Source: Otatea glauca (lineage: Eukaryota; Streptophyta; Magnoliopsida; Poales; Poaceae). From it: a stretch of DNA of 64,000 bases. The stretch is from contig CM070727.1 in the NCBI GenBank assembly GCA_036346275.1, positions 1,479,760 through 1,543,759 on the forward strand. Direction: 5' to 3'. Below, piece by piece: positions 1-10,839 of this stretch. Each line of letters opens with the position of its first letter. Within the stretch, counting starts at the first letter, position 1. A program made the position numbers and the translations under genes. The notes under the pieces are model-generated. The model did no database searches. It had not been told where the DNA came from and saw nothing but the letters and a program-made list of their open reading frames with translations.

Positions 1-412
1 ACTATGCGCAGCATTGCAATTTCAAAATGGCACGGGACACCGATCCTTAGAGCCCCTACAAAATCATCCCCGAAACCGCGCCGCCCTCCTCCGTCTCCCT
101 CACGAGACGGAGGAGGGCTCGGGGATCGAGCAAACTCCCTCATAAACCCCCGCATTCTACGCTCGCATTCGCAACAACCAAAACAGCCATGTGAGTATCT
201 CTATCTCAATAGTAAGCAACTCTGCGCAGCATCGCAATTTCAAAATGGCGGAGGCCACGGATCCTTCGAGCCCCTGCGAAATCATCCCCAAAAACCGCGC
301 CGCCCTCCCTCGCGAGCCGGAGGAGGGATCGAGCTCGAGTACACGAGTAAAACCCCTCCTAAACCCCCGCATTCTACGCTCTCGTTCGCAACGAGCAAAA
401 CCCCCGAAATCC
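1..412. repeat. GC-rich tandem duplication, two units about 218 bp apart
   Basis: Two diverged copies of the same block lie head to tail, the first about 1-190 and the second about 219-412. Both begin with a TGCGCAGCAT-like stretch followed by GCAATTTCAAAATGGC, and both contain AACCCCCGCATTCTACGCTC near their end. The middles differ by small indels. Both strands show open frames here, but that is expected of GC-rich repeats and I do not call a gene inside it. The block may lie in the first intron of a minus-strand gene (see the entry at 440-514). Confidence 0.7.
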
Positions 413-439
413 CCACCCAAAATCGCACGGGGGCTGTAC

Positions 440-514
440 CTGGCTCGGCAGCGGTGGCGGTGGCGCCGGCGCGGGTGGCGGCGGAGGCCACCGCGCGGGC
501 CACGCGTCGTCCAT
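440..514 (-). CDS. possible first exon of a minus-strand gene running off the left edge
   Basis: On the minus strand an ATG at 514 opens a 25-codon, very GC-rich, proline-rich stretch that ends exactly at a CCAG|GTACAG donor-like site (exon end 440). The sequence upstream on that strand (about 560-760) is pyrimidine-rich on the minus strand, as grass 5' leaders often are. A second ATG at 503 in another frame is equally possible. The rest of the gene would lie left of the window, so the product cannot be named. This is an inference from base composition and one splice-like site only; it could equally be unexpressed GC-rich repeat DNA. Confidence 0.2.
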
Positions 515-560
515 CTCTTGGCGCCGCGGCAGCGAGGAGTGGTTGGTTACTGGTTGCCGC

Positions 561-1767
561 AGCCGTGAAGAGGAGGTAAAAAGTGAAGGAGCGGTGAGGC
601 GCTTGGCGTGTTGGGTACTTGGTTGGGTACTTGGGTGTGACTGTGAGGCGTGGGGGGTTGTCAGGTCAGAGTCAGACGCTGCGACGATGGGATTGACAGG
701 GGCAGGCAGGACGCAGCCCTGTGTCCGTGGACCTCGTCCACTGGTCCAGGTGACGTTTCATAAGTTATTACGGACTTTACAGTTACACGATGCCTCTTTT
801 TCGCTAAAATTACAACTGGTTCTCGTCCAAACTAGAGACGCTCAACAAAGCCATTGAAGATATTCTCGGTATAACCTTGACTAAACAGCTTGATTCCGCT
901 ACGAAACTGAAAATATCCTTACCTTTTAAACAAGACTTATGTGTAAGCAATGGCTGAGCTAGGAATAGACAGAAGGCAGGGAAACTTCCAAAAGTATATG
1001 AGGCTATGAGCACGAGTTGTGGCAACTAGAAATATTACATGAAACTCTGCATTATATTTATATATATAGTGTAGTATAAGCATCCTCTGCTGTTTTCTTA
1101 AAAAAAATATTACATGAAAATATTTTCGGTAGAGAATGTAATCGTAGGTTGATTCGCGTACATTGATGCTAAGTAATATGCTAAAACTGCAATTTAAGGT
1201 AGCAGTGCATTATTACAAGCAAGCTTGCTCAAGCAGTCAAGCTCATTCGTATACTGCTAGTCTAGTCTGGTAGTTACACTTTTTTTCTCCTTTCCGCATC
1301 TTTTATCGCCGACTTTTTTACTTTGAACACACAACCTTTTGCACTGGTTCATAAAAACCCGGTTCAGCGACCACTTTTTGATGCAAAAGTCAAGCACGAG
1401 GTATGGGGCCAGGGAGCAGCTCAAGGCCGGGAAACATGGAGGCCCAAGTAGAAGAGAGAATCCCTAAGGGGTACAAACTGAACTGCGGCTGACCCCACCT
1501 GCAGTTACACGCAGCGCACGACAGACTGGGCTTGCCTGTGGACACCGCACACGTGGCACCTTCATGCAAGGCCGCACTTGGAGCGTGGGCTCGGTGTCTT
1601 GCAGGCTCAGATTAGAGGACGCGAAGCGTGCTACAGGCTGGCCGGATCCACTGGTCCAAGTAAGCCCATGAGAACAAACAGTGAAATTATCTTCTTCTTT
1701 TTTCCTACGACAAAAATATAAGAGCAGTGTTTCTATTCGTGGCCTCTTAATATAATTTGCATAAATT
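561..1767. other. no recognisable gene
   Basis: About 1.2 kb of moderately AT-rich sequence with short ORFs only. I saw no domain, RNA gene or clear transposon ends. Confidence 0.5.
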
Positions 1768-2752
1768 TTGAAACAAATAAAGGGATTATTTCCTGTTTAC
1801 AGACATTATGGGATTGTGGAGAAAGTTGTCAGCAGCACCAATGCAACAGTGGAGATTCATCGCCTGCTACTACCAAAAATTACATCGAGAAACTTCGTGA
1901 TGAATTTGAAACTTCAGTGTCTGATGATCTTCCTACTTCAGTGGCACTGGCTGCTATTTCTGATCCATTAAAAGTTATGAAGATGTAATGCACACTCGTA
2001 AGGTAAATTGAATGATATACTTGTGGAGACACAGTTTAATGGTATTCGCTATCGAGATGGTGTGTGAATTGTACTGTTCTTGTACAAAAGGTAAAGTCCC
2101 ACCAACTTGTTTTGACCGTTCTCTGTTGTTTGGTCAGGGAAAGAAGCACGAAAAACGGTTGGAATCACTTTCTGCCTTGGAAGACAAAATAAGAACAGTT
2201 CTTTCTGTTCTATGGTTGATGCCTTCAAGTTACTATGAGGTGAGTGCTGTGTTTATATTAACTCTGTCAAATAGGTTTGAAAAATACATTGCGAGTGTAC
2301 TGCTTGTTCCGCCACATAACAAACTTTGTTATCCGCCTCTAGAGGATCACTGTTATAACCTCTCCCATGTATTTTGAGCTATCATGTTCAACACTGTATT
2401 ACTTCGCGTTGGTCATTGTAGATCCTAAAAGGCAACAGGGGCATCTTGAGGTCCACCTTTCAACCTATTCACAATTGACGATGCAAAGGCTTCCTCAGTT
2501 GAATATCTCAGGACAAGCAGTATACTTCAGAACTTCTATCTCCTTAATAAATGAAAGGGAACAAGGAAAAAAAACTTCCATTAGTGATCACTGTTACAAA
2601 TGCAGAAGTCATATATATGACAGTACAAGTCATGAACAGATAATGCAAGTGTAGCTTTGTCACTTCTCAGTAAGTTCACAGGCTCTGCAGTATTATGAAT
2701 GGGATAAAGGTGAGAATGATCCTTTTTTCCCCTGTAATTCACTACTAACAAG

Positions 2753-2922
2753 TGTTATGAATAGCACTTGTATTGAATATGAGGCCAATAGACCAGTATA
2801 TATACATGTACATGAGGGTATAAAAAGAAAACCTATATAAAGCAATATCTATACAAGACTAATAATCTTTATACAAGGCAAATAGCAATCTCTATACAAG
2901 ACAACTAGAATACTGTCTAACA
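2753..2922 (-). repeat. 3' LTR of Copia-D
   Basis: 170-bp terminal repeat, TG...CA, next to the purine tract; ACAAG duplication on its outer side. Confidence 0.9.
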
Positions 2923-3196
2923 CCCCCTCAAATTCATGGTGGATCAACAACATTGAGTTTAGAGAGATAAAAGCTGCGCTGAGCTCTAGTATGTGTCTTC
3001 GAAGTCTGCCAACTGAAGCTCTAAAAGCACATACTGAAGAGCCACAATCTGATCCTGTACTTGTGACCACATGTAAGAAGCATCAACACCAATATGCTTG
3101 GTTAGCTCATGCCTCGCTGAATCTCGAACAATGCTAATAGCACATGTACTGTCAGATAAAAGAGGAGTCGGTGTAGAAATAGAAACACCAAAATCC

Positions 3197-4405
3197 TCAA
3201 GTAACCACTGTAGCTATGTAACCTCTGTTCTCAAAAAAAGCCATAACTAGCAACTCGGCCTCAGTACTCGAACAAGAAACTACTGTTTGCTTCTTAATCT
3301 TCCAAGCAATGAGAGAACCACAAAGAAAAACACAGTAAGCAGAAAGAGCTCGACGATCATAGTGATCACTAGCCCAGGTAGTACCAGAGTATGACTGGAG
3401 CTGTAAAAAGCTGAAGCGTGGGAAGAAAAGATGGCGAGAGATGGTTCCATGAAGATATCGCAGAACGTGAAGAAGATAACTATAGTGGAGCTGAGTAGGA
3501 GCAGAAACGAGCTGGCTCAAGATATGAACTGCATGCGAAATATCAGGATGAGTGACACCAAGGTAAACAAGACTCCCAACAAGATGGCGATAGCGAGTAG
3601 GATCCTCAAGAGGTTCATCATCAGTAGGTCAAAGATGAACATTGAGCTCCATGGGAGTCTTGGCTATGCGCTGATCAGTGAGAGAAGCACGATCAAGAAG
3701 ATCCCGGATATATTTCTCTTGGGATAGGAAAAAGCCATCAGATTTAGAAGAAACCTCAAACCTAAGGAAGTAGCGAAGGGAACCTAGATCAGACATAAGA
3801 AATTACTCACTGAGACATGCCTTCACAAAGGCAATAAACTAAGAATCATCTCCAGAGATGATCATGTCATCAACATATAGAAGGAGAAGAGTCCGACCAT
3901 GAGGCGAAGAATGAACAAAGAGCACATGATCATGAGCACTAGCAGAAAAGCCAGCTGCAGTGACCATAGAAGAAAAACACTCAAACCAGGCACGAGGGGC
4001 TTGCTTGAGCCCATAAAGAGAGCGGCGAAGTCGACAAACTATGCCCTCAGGAACAGAATACCTTAATGGCGGCTGTATATAGAAAGACCTCCTCACGTAA
4101 CTCATCATTAAGAAAGGCATTCTTGACATCAAGTTGAGAGATAGACCATTCACGAATAGAGACCACAACAAGAAGAGTGCGGACAGTGGTCATGTGAGCC
4201 ACAGGAGCAAAAGTCTCATCATAATTACGACATACTCTTGTTGAAAATCATGTGCCACAAGACGAGTCTTATAGCGCTCAAGAGAACCATCAGAGTGAAT
4301 CTTAACCTTATATACCCACTTGCACGTAATGGGACGAACACGTGGAGTAAGGAGCACAAGATCCCATGTGCTAGTGCGCTTAAGGGTAGCAAGCTCCTCT
4401 ACCAT
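3197..4405 (-). pseudogene. copia reverse transcriptase / RNase H remnant
   Basis: Frames broken by stops encode copia RT signatures in order on the minus strand: TCKWVYKVKIHSDGSLERYK (4190-4405), LYGLKQAPRAWF and the catalytic LYVDDMIISG (3839-4171), then RNase H with a CSSTEAELL motif (3197-3520). No gag or integrase precedes them. The pieces come from one RT-RH unit that has several stops and shifts, so no functional protein is expected. Confidence 0.9.
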
Positions 4406-4740
4406 CGCATGTTGCCATTTCTTATTAATAACAGCATCACGGTAGGACGTCGGCTAGGCAAGGACTGTACCAGCAAAGCTAAGACGGTCAGGAGGCCGAA
4501 TAGATTGGCGATCACGGAGAGCATAGCAAGGAGAAGGCATTAAAAAAGGTGACTCACCAAGAAAAGATGGCACATCGAAAGAATCCTCAACTCACCTTCG
4601 TCTCCTCATCTTCCATCCTGCCGGCTGGATCTTGGCTCTGCTCTGCCTTGCCCGTGAAGGAGAGGAAAAAAGGAGGGGTCGGGAAGGCGCAAGGGCAACG
4701 CTACTAAGAAAATCCTAACCTTACTCTTGCTTTGATACCA

Positions 4741-4887
4741 TGTTATGAATAGCATTTGTATTAAACATAAGTCCAATAGGCCAGTATATATACATGTACA
4801 TGAGGGTATAAAACGAAAACCTATATAAGACAATATCTATACAAGGCTAACAATCTGTATACAAGGCAACTAGGATACTGTCTAACA
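4741..4887 (-). repeat. 5' LTR of Copia-D
   Basis: 147-bp terminal repeat, TG...CA, next to the initiator-Met primer-binding site at 4729-4740. Lacks a 23-bp stretch found in the other LTR. Confidence 0.9.
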
Positions 4888-5099
4888 ACAAGCTTCTCTT
4901 ATCATGCTTTGCAACAGCTACGAAAAAAGCACTAATAAGAGCTTCCATCACTAAGGAGCAAGTGATGCAGAAGATTGAAGAAAGGACTTCTGCAAGGAAG
5001 GTGAAACAGTAGAGAAGTCTGATGAGATAAGAAGAGAATTGGCCACTGTTGGAATTATAACCCTACTATAGTTTGAAGAATCCCTGAAAGGGCAGCATA

Positions 5100-5640
5100 G
5101 CCACGTGTTATCCGAGCCGAGCCGAGAAAATATTCACGGATGGGTCTTTTTTTATTTACGGATAGGTCTTTTTTTAGAAAACAAAATTACAATCGGGTCC
5201 TTGTCCGTAAAAAAAATTACAAATAGGTCCTTTTTCCCAAAAAAGAATATATATTACGCTTTGGCCCTTTATGCGTTTTTGAGGCTTGCGCTCGGGTCCT
5301 TTTCCACAAAAAAAATTACGTCTAGGTCCTTTTACGTTACGAATAGGTCCTTTTTTTTAAATATATATATATATCACACTTTGGTCCTTTATGCGTTTTT
5401 AATGCTTGCGCTAGGGTCCTTTTCCGTAGAATCAAAATTACGTTTAGGTCCTTTTCCGTCGGTAAAAAGAACACGTACGGATCCTTCTTCCCAAAAAAAC
5501 ATACATTTTTTCCCACTTCTTTTTACCATTACGTTTAAGCATTTTTTCCGAAAAAAAACTCAACTTTCTCGTGTAAAGAGCGACGCCCGCGACGTGACAC
5601 GCCGCGTCCAAGTTCCTAGTTGCCCTTATGGACGGTCCTG
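5100..5640 (+). repeat. dispersed 'GAGCC head / GGTCC body' repeat, copy 1
   Basis: Starts with a CCGAGCCGAGCCGAG head, followed by about 450 bp of irregularly spaced motifs of the type AATTACGTTTAGGTCCTTTT, and ends near AGAGCGACGCCCGCGACGTG. The same three-part organisation recurs at 38588-39020, 39066-39420 and (reversed) 50820-51290. The 178-codon frame across it has low-complexity content and is not a gene. No terminal repeats or TSD were found, so the class of repeat is unknown. Confidence 0.7.
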
Positions 5641-6218
5641 ACGGACTACATGGAGGCAATCTGTACCTATTTCTGATCAAGGGGTGGTCGCTAACACATT
5701 ATCTGCTCAGTAATTTCTAGCGCGACCCAGGGACTTCGGTATTCGACAGTCTTGAGGAACTGCAATGTGCTGCATGTTCTATCATGGAAAATCAACATAA
5801 CTCCCCGACGTGTCTGATGGATTGCGTGGTTGTGTCATGTGTTCCCTTGCAAGCTACAGTGATATGAGCTGATGACCCATAGTAAACGAAACGGAAAGAT
5901 ACCCAGTTTTGTTTTCACCTACATCTCATGTTCTTGATGTACGAGTAGTAATCTTTCTTGAGCCATCACAGGCTACAGCTGGTTCGGGATAACATTTTAA
6001 CTCACAAAGTTTAGTGCAGCCTACTGTTGGGTGTTTTGACTGGTAATATGTTTTGTTCATTGCTAATTTACTACCAATTGTGTTGTGTCGTCTTCTTCAG
6101 TGTGCGTGGCAGAGCAAATGGCAGATGGACTGACATGGAGGGGCTGGACCCACAAGTCAGTGCCTCGCGAGTCACGACAACCGGTTCCGCACGCCTTCAT
6201 CGTCACCTCGCAGCTTGA
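5641..6218. other. no recognisable gene
   Basis: AT-rich flank between the dispersed repeat and the orphan transporter exon. Nothing beyond short chance ORFs was seen. Confidence 0.4.
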
Positions 6219-6502
6219 AAAAGTTCAAAGCGAAAACAGCTGCACGTACTTGCTCCTCGTCTCGTGGCCGCCCGTTTTACTCCCCTACTCCTTCTCCTCA
6301 AGCGACGGCAGGGGAAGGTTTGTGAGTGCCCTGGAGAAGCGCTCGTTCCGAAGGTGGTTGAGGAGAAGAGAGCGGAGCGGGACGGGGATGGGGAGGTGGC
6401 CGAAGCGCTGGAGCTGAGGTGGCCGCCGTGGGAGGGGTTGACCGAGTGGTACAAGCTCATCGGCGCCACCTCCCTCGCCTTCGTCGTCTGCAACATGGAC
6501 AA
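6219..6502 (+). pseudogene. orphan first exon of a PHT4;5-like plastid anion/phosphate transporter
   Basis: The end of this open frame (about 6411-6502) encodes LRWPPWEGL followed by YKLIGATSLAFVVCNMDK and then a GTGTGC donor. This matches the start of the membrane domain of plant PHT4 (major facilitator) proteins of the PHT4;5 type, where a similar 'WPPW..RYKLIGTTSLAFVICNMDK' segment precedes the first conserved helix; these carriers move phosphate or other anions across plastid membranes. The upstream part (KRRQGKVCECPGEALVP) is basic and could be transit-peptide sequence. No ATG exists in frame between the stop at 6216-6218 and the conserved segment, and no downstream exon is visible. The Helitron at 6846-13981 begins 340 bp later. 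I infer a gene fragment, not a working gene. Confidence 0.65.
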
Positions 6503-7299
6503 GGTGTGCTTAGTTACTTAGCCCTCATCTAGTTGGGTGCTTAATGCTTCTGTATTCTGTAGTTCTGTACGAGTGGGCTACACGCTGTACGGTAATTTGT
6601 GAACTCTGATCAGTGATCAGAGCAAATGACACAGTGTTGTAAATTTGTAATACCTATGCTCCATGGGGATCTGATTCCCAGGCTTGTTTCATAAATCAGA
6701 AAAATGAAAAGGGGGATTGAAATCGGAGTAGGTGGGGCACTGTGCACTGGATATGGGCAGTGTTGTTCATCGGCTTTACAATTGGCCAATTGTGCTGTTA
6801 CAATGAGGCCAAAATGATATTGTTGCTTACTAGAATTAATAAAAACTAGTATAGTGCCTGTGCTAACGCTACGACGGCAGTACACCCGCTTAAGAAAAGA
6901 AAACCATGCAGTTTAACATTTGAAAGGCTTTAAAATTGTCCTTTACGGCTATGCAGATGTAGGAGAACAACATAATTTAGAGAGCCAAATCTGTATTAGG
7001 GAAGGTTCGTGAATTCCTAGCTGACCACTTTACGATGCATGAATATATAATAATATGATAACTTTACAGAGCATGTAAAGAGGGAGACCTCGTGTTCCGC
7101 TTGAGAGGAGTAAAGCTCGCAAGCCATTGCCATGACTTCAATTTTTAATAGCAGTTCAGGGGATTACGATATTGTTTCTTTGCAAATCGAAAGGACTTGG
7201 CTGATAGGGATGTATGCATCCCTTATGATTGGCACATATCGATCATCAGTTCATGAGCTAGCAAGCACATGAGGCCAAGTTGGATTTAGACAGTTCTGT

Positions 7300-7460
7300 A
7301 TCCACCTTTGTACACGCATGAAAGAGCCGACGTCGCCGGTCGCCGTCGCCGCACGCGTGCGTATGTATGTACGCCGACGTTGCCTGTTGCCGTTGCCGCA
7401 TGCCTGCGTATGTATGTATGCCGACGTCGTCGACCACCGTCGCCACACGTAAAAGCCTCG
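7300..7460. repeat. imperfect GC-rich tandem repeat
   Basis: Two units of about 50 bp, each with TGCGTATGTATGTA followed by GCCGACGT, plus a partial third. Lies inside the Helitron. Chance ORFs across it are repeat translations. Confidence 0.6.
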
Positions 7461-7540
7461 CGGCCTCGCCAAACGGCTGGAGGTATAGCACCTCCGTCCC
7501 AGCGTTTGGACGTTCTTTAGTTAGGAATTCCCGGGACCTG

Positions 7541-7846
7541 CATATGAGATCACGCAAGGAAGAAAGGATGTGAAAATACGAGTGCCTTTTTAAGACTTGT
7601 TCTTATGTCTTGAGGGATGTTTCCCGTATGCTCTTAAGACTTATTCTTATGTCTCGAGGAATGTTTTCTACGCACTCATTCCACTTGTATTTTAGTATTT
7701 CAATTAAGAAACACTTCCTAAGGATAGGTGAACCCTGTAAGTACATTGTAGAGCATCATCAGTATAGACCTTTTTTTAGAGGATTCTGTTGCATATGAGA
7801 TCACACAAGGAAGAAAGAATGTGAAGATACGCGTGCCTTTTTAAGC
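7541..7846 (+). repeat. direct repeat pair (about 56 bp) plus a short tandem
   Basis: TGCATATGAGATCAC-GCAAGGAAGAAAG type sequence at 7541-7596 recurs at 7791-7846 with a few changes. Between them, a unit of about 42 bp with CTTATTCTTATGTCT is repeated in tandem (about 7598-7680). Confidence 0.7.
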
Positions 7847-8449
7847 GCCTGCAGCAACTTTATCATGTGATCAATTCTATTCACATCTTCCAAGAATAGA
7901 ATTCTATTCACAAAATCTTTCCCACTGTTTTATTATCAAAACCCATTTCTCTGAAAAAGAAATCGATCTGGAACGCAAGGCAAAACAGTTACTACTGAGA
8001 TACCAGTTATTGGAGAATAAAAGACGTAAATGAGCAACAACTCAATGAGTCAAGACACAAGACCATCCCCAATTTTGGATATATATGTGCCTACTGGATA
8101 CAGTTACATATAGACAGCAACAATAAAACATTGATGTTGGCCATCGCATTCATGCCCCATAAATCTTAATCATAGGTCTTCAATTCTTAATCTTCTTCCT
8201 TGGTTTGGTTAGACTCTTTAGTTCACCGACACAATATTCTTCCTTGGTCTCGTCACTCTGATGTAGGCTGTAAACAAGAGTTTATTTTTCAAAATAACCA
8301 AGGATTCTAGATCAGATAACCACAAATAAGGTATTACTAAAGTAAAGTACAAGGAAATGATTGTCCAAGTCAAAGAAACAGGAAGCTTATACAAATTTCC
8401 AACAGCATGCTAAAAATTGTGTGAAATAGTACTTACCAATTTCACCAAT

Positions 8450-8990
8450 CCAGGACATCTTGATAGACAATATTCCTGGTGCTCTTTCCTGTAGGATCTA
8501 ATTCTTTATTTGGCTTTACCAAAAATTTTGTTGTTTGCCTCGAGACACCCCGTGACAATGCAACATAAAGTCATCCATGTGAGAACACAGTTCGGAAGGT
8601 AGATCCCAACATTTGGGATGGTTTGTCCCTGCGCTTTATTTATGGTTATTGCAAAACTTAGGCGTATTGGGAATTGTTTTCTCTTGAACTTGAAAGGAAG
8701 TGAAATATCATCCGAGGGAGACATTGGGATCCTTGGTATGAACACTCGTGAGCCTGCATGCTGTCCACCCACAATTTTGGCATCAATTGCATTGTCTTGG
8801 AATGCTCTAACCATTAGTCTTGTTCCATTGCACAAGCCATTGTTAGGATCGATATTGCGAAGAAGAATCACAGGGCAGTTGATTTTTACTTTAAGCACAT
8901 GTGGAGGAAGGCCGTTTGGAGTGATCGAGTTCAGAAAGTCAATAGGGTACTGATTGTGTGAATCATCATCTACTAAGTCAAAGCTGTGTG
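8450..8990 (-). pseudogene. Helitron PIF1-like helicase remnant (C-terminal)
   Basis: The minus strand encodes the conserved end of the Helitron helicase: YPIDFLNSITPNGLPPHVLK, then INCPVILLRNIDP, LCNGTRL, RKQFPIRLSFAITINKAQGQ (the motif V/VI region) and a final LYVALSRGVSR. It unwinds DNA during rolling-circle transposition in intact elements. A one-base shift and a TGA fall between the LPNCV and LYVALSRG segments, and the frame upstream of about 9000 degenerates, so the Walker A part and the Rep domain are not seen. A 31-bp direct duplication (GAATCATCATCTACTA) lies at the upstream edge (8957-9013). The assignment is secure and the gene is dead. Confidence 0.9.
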
Positions 8991-9019
8991 AATCATCATC
9001 TACTAACTCAATCGACTGT

Positions 9020-10780
9020 CATGACGATTCAGAAAAAAGTTAGGTACTGCAGCGATCAATGTGTTACATGAACCGTCTTTGCGTGGCGATCCGATTCGCA
9101 AAGATCTGATAGCATTTTCTAACGCATCATTTTACAAGCATCTACGGGTTCCAGAGATCTTTGCAACAAGTGCTGGGACGACCAGTTATGGGTGTCATCA
9201 TGATCATGTAATGCCAACCATGCCTAATGATAAGATCATTCATGATTATTAGCACCGACACAACGTGACAAGACAGTTACCATGATTGAAACAGCTCGCA
9301 CAAGCTGCTGAAGGGTGTAAAATACAACATCCAAGTACTACCAGTAAAGAACATTAACATACCCGCAGGTTGTTCGGTCAGTGTTCAAAACACCCGACTC
9401 TGTTTGACATTTATATAAAGATTTATCATATCTTATTCAGCGGAAAATGAAAGCTCAAACATAAGTATTAGATCCCTGGAAAAAGCAGGAAATAACAATG
9501 CTGAAAATCACTCAAAACAAACCACCACCAACATTCCTAACCACCAAGCCCACTATTGTAGGACTCGGGTTGGTTAATGGACCGAGACATATTGTATTCT
9601 ATGTAGTCGTAAAGGAAATGCCGCTTGATGCTTCATGCAACATAGGTATCGCCAGATCGACTTATCCTTCAGACGCACTAATACTAAATCAATCATTGTA
9701 CATAAGCTTCTTTTTCTAGCCAAGACAGTATTTGCCTTGCAACCATCTACTAATGGAAATCGGAGAGGGTAGAATCGAAAAAGCTGGGCTTAGACATTTG
9801 AAGTTTGAAGGGGCAGGTGCAATCTCTAGGGCATATATTGGCATCAATTTGAAAGCGCTATTTACATCCCGAACGGTGTTAGCAGAAATTGCTACACGTC
9901 TTACACAAAACGCCAATCAGCTCCTCCAAGATAACCCTAACAAATTGAAGGAACAGAATAGACCGAGGCGAGCACATTGCGCGAGGAAGGGCTTACGCTT
10001 GAGCGATCTCACATAAATCATGAAAGGAGGGTCTCTTGATTTCTAGCTCCTTGGTAGTTGCCTTAGTTTTGAGTTGGCGGGGCACCTATAGCCCATTGAG
10101 GCGTCGGGATCCTATCCACGAGCGACCGTTTCTTTGTGCTTGAAATCGTGGTGTTTCTTTGTCAACTACATGTCAAATCAGAGAATTGCAATGTGCGGAC
10201 CAATCAGGTACAAGAAAGATTTATGATAAAATGTGTTCCTTGAGACTCACCTTGTCGATCGGTTGTCCCACCAATTTCGGATTGTCCACCGATTTTGCCA
10301 CAAGTCATTGTAAGCAAAATGAGTGTCATCGAGAAAGAAAAAGGTCACATGTCGCAAACTACCTACTTCTCTTACGGTCTTACGTAAAAAAAGGTAGGTT
10401 TTACCAAAAAATTAGCAAACTTTCTTGGCGAATCGTAGTTTGTCTAGTTGGGTGATTGAAGCAAGCGAATTGATGTGATGTATCACAATATGCATCAACA
10501 TCTTTGTTGGAAACCAATTAGGATGCTAACTTGCTAGATATTGTGAAAAGTAGCACATATCACGGGAATATGAGAAGTGTACCAACGACCATGCAGGCAA
10601 GGTGAGTGGTCGATCCCTTATCAGAGATCGATGACTGTGTAATTGGTTCCTTATTTGCTGAATCTTGTGATGGAACATCTATTTCAGATTGTCAGAAAGC
10701 AATTTTAATTTCGGCTTGTTTTGTGCATCTTACTGCAGACTATTGAAAGTGTGACGGAATTGTTATATTCTTTCACTTAA
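9020..10780. other. Helitron interior without recognised genes
   Basis: Open frames up to about 94 codons exist (for example 9732-10016) but none has a motif I recognise. It could be decayed Rep or RPA-like sequence or captured host DNA; I cannot tell. Confidence 0.4.
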
Positions 10781-10839
10781 GCATGGAAATGAGAAGTAGC
10801 AATCATATCGTATTTTTATGTACCATGGCATCCATTTCA

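Larger units (their letters stand above)
2753..4887 (-). mobile_element. small deleted Ty1/copia LTR retrotransposon with intact ends (Copia-D)
   Basis: LTRs at 2753-2922 (170 bp) and 4741-4887 (147 bp) both start TGTTATGAATAGCA and end CTGTCTAACA. A perfect 5-bp target duplication ACAAG flanks the element (2748-2752 and 4888-4892). On the minus strand the primer-binding site TGGTATCAAAGC directly follows the 5' LTR (4729-4740), and a purine tract GAGGGGG precedes the 3' LTR (about 2923-2930). The interior is only 1818 bp and encodes reverse transcriptase and RNase H pieces; gag, protease and integrase are missing. The LTRs differ at many sites plus a 23-bp length difference, so this is not a recent insertion. 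Confidence 0.93.
1768..5060 (+). pseudogene. cysteine--tRNA ligase 3'-end pseudogene, split by a copia insertion
   Basis: Three exon-like blocks match the C-terminal part of plant cysteinyl-tRNA synthetase, the enzyme that charges tRNA-Cys. Block A (about 1795-2002) encodes EKLRDEFETSVSDDLPTS and then ALAAISDPLKVM, and ends at an AAG|GTAAAT donor. Block B (2138-2239) is a clean 34-codon exon with KRLESLSALEDKI and LMPSSYYE, flanked by CAG and GTGAGT. Block C (about 4906-5060) carries ALQQLRKKALIRAS and QKIEERTSARK. Single-base losses break block A twice and block C once (after KVKQ), and in-frame stops follow. The catalytic N-terminal domain with HIGH and KMSKS motifs is absent. Block C lacks an AG acceptor: its pyrimidine-rich run is followed by CAT. 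The copia element at 2753-4887 sits in the last intron, 13 bp before block C. Family assignment rests on remembered motifs and is fairly secure; the copy is non-functional. Confidence 0.8.

Noticed and set aside
5105..5641. 178-codon + ORF
   Set aside because: Made almost entirely of the degenerate GGTCC-body repeat; the translation is low-complexity.
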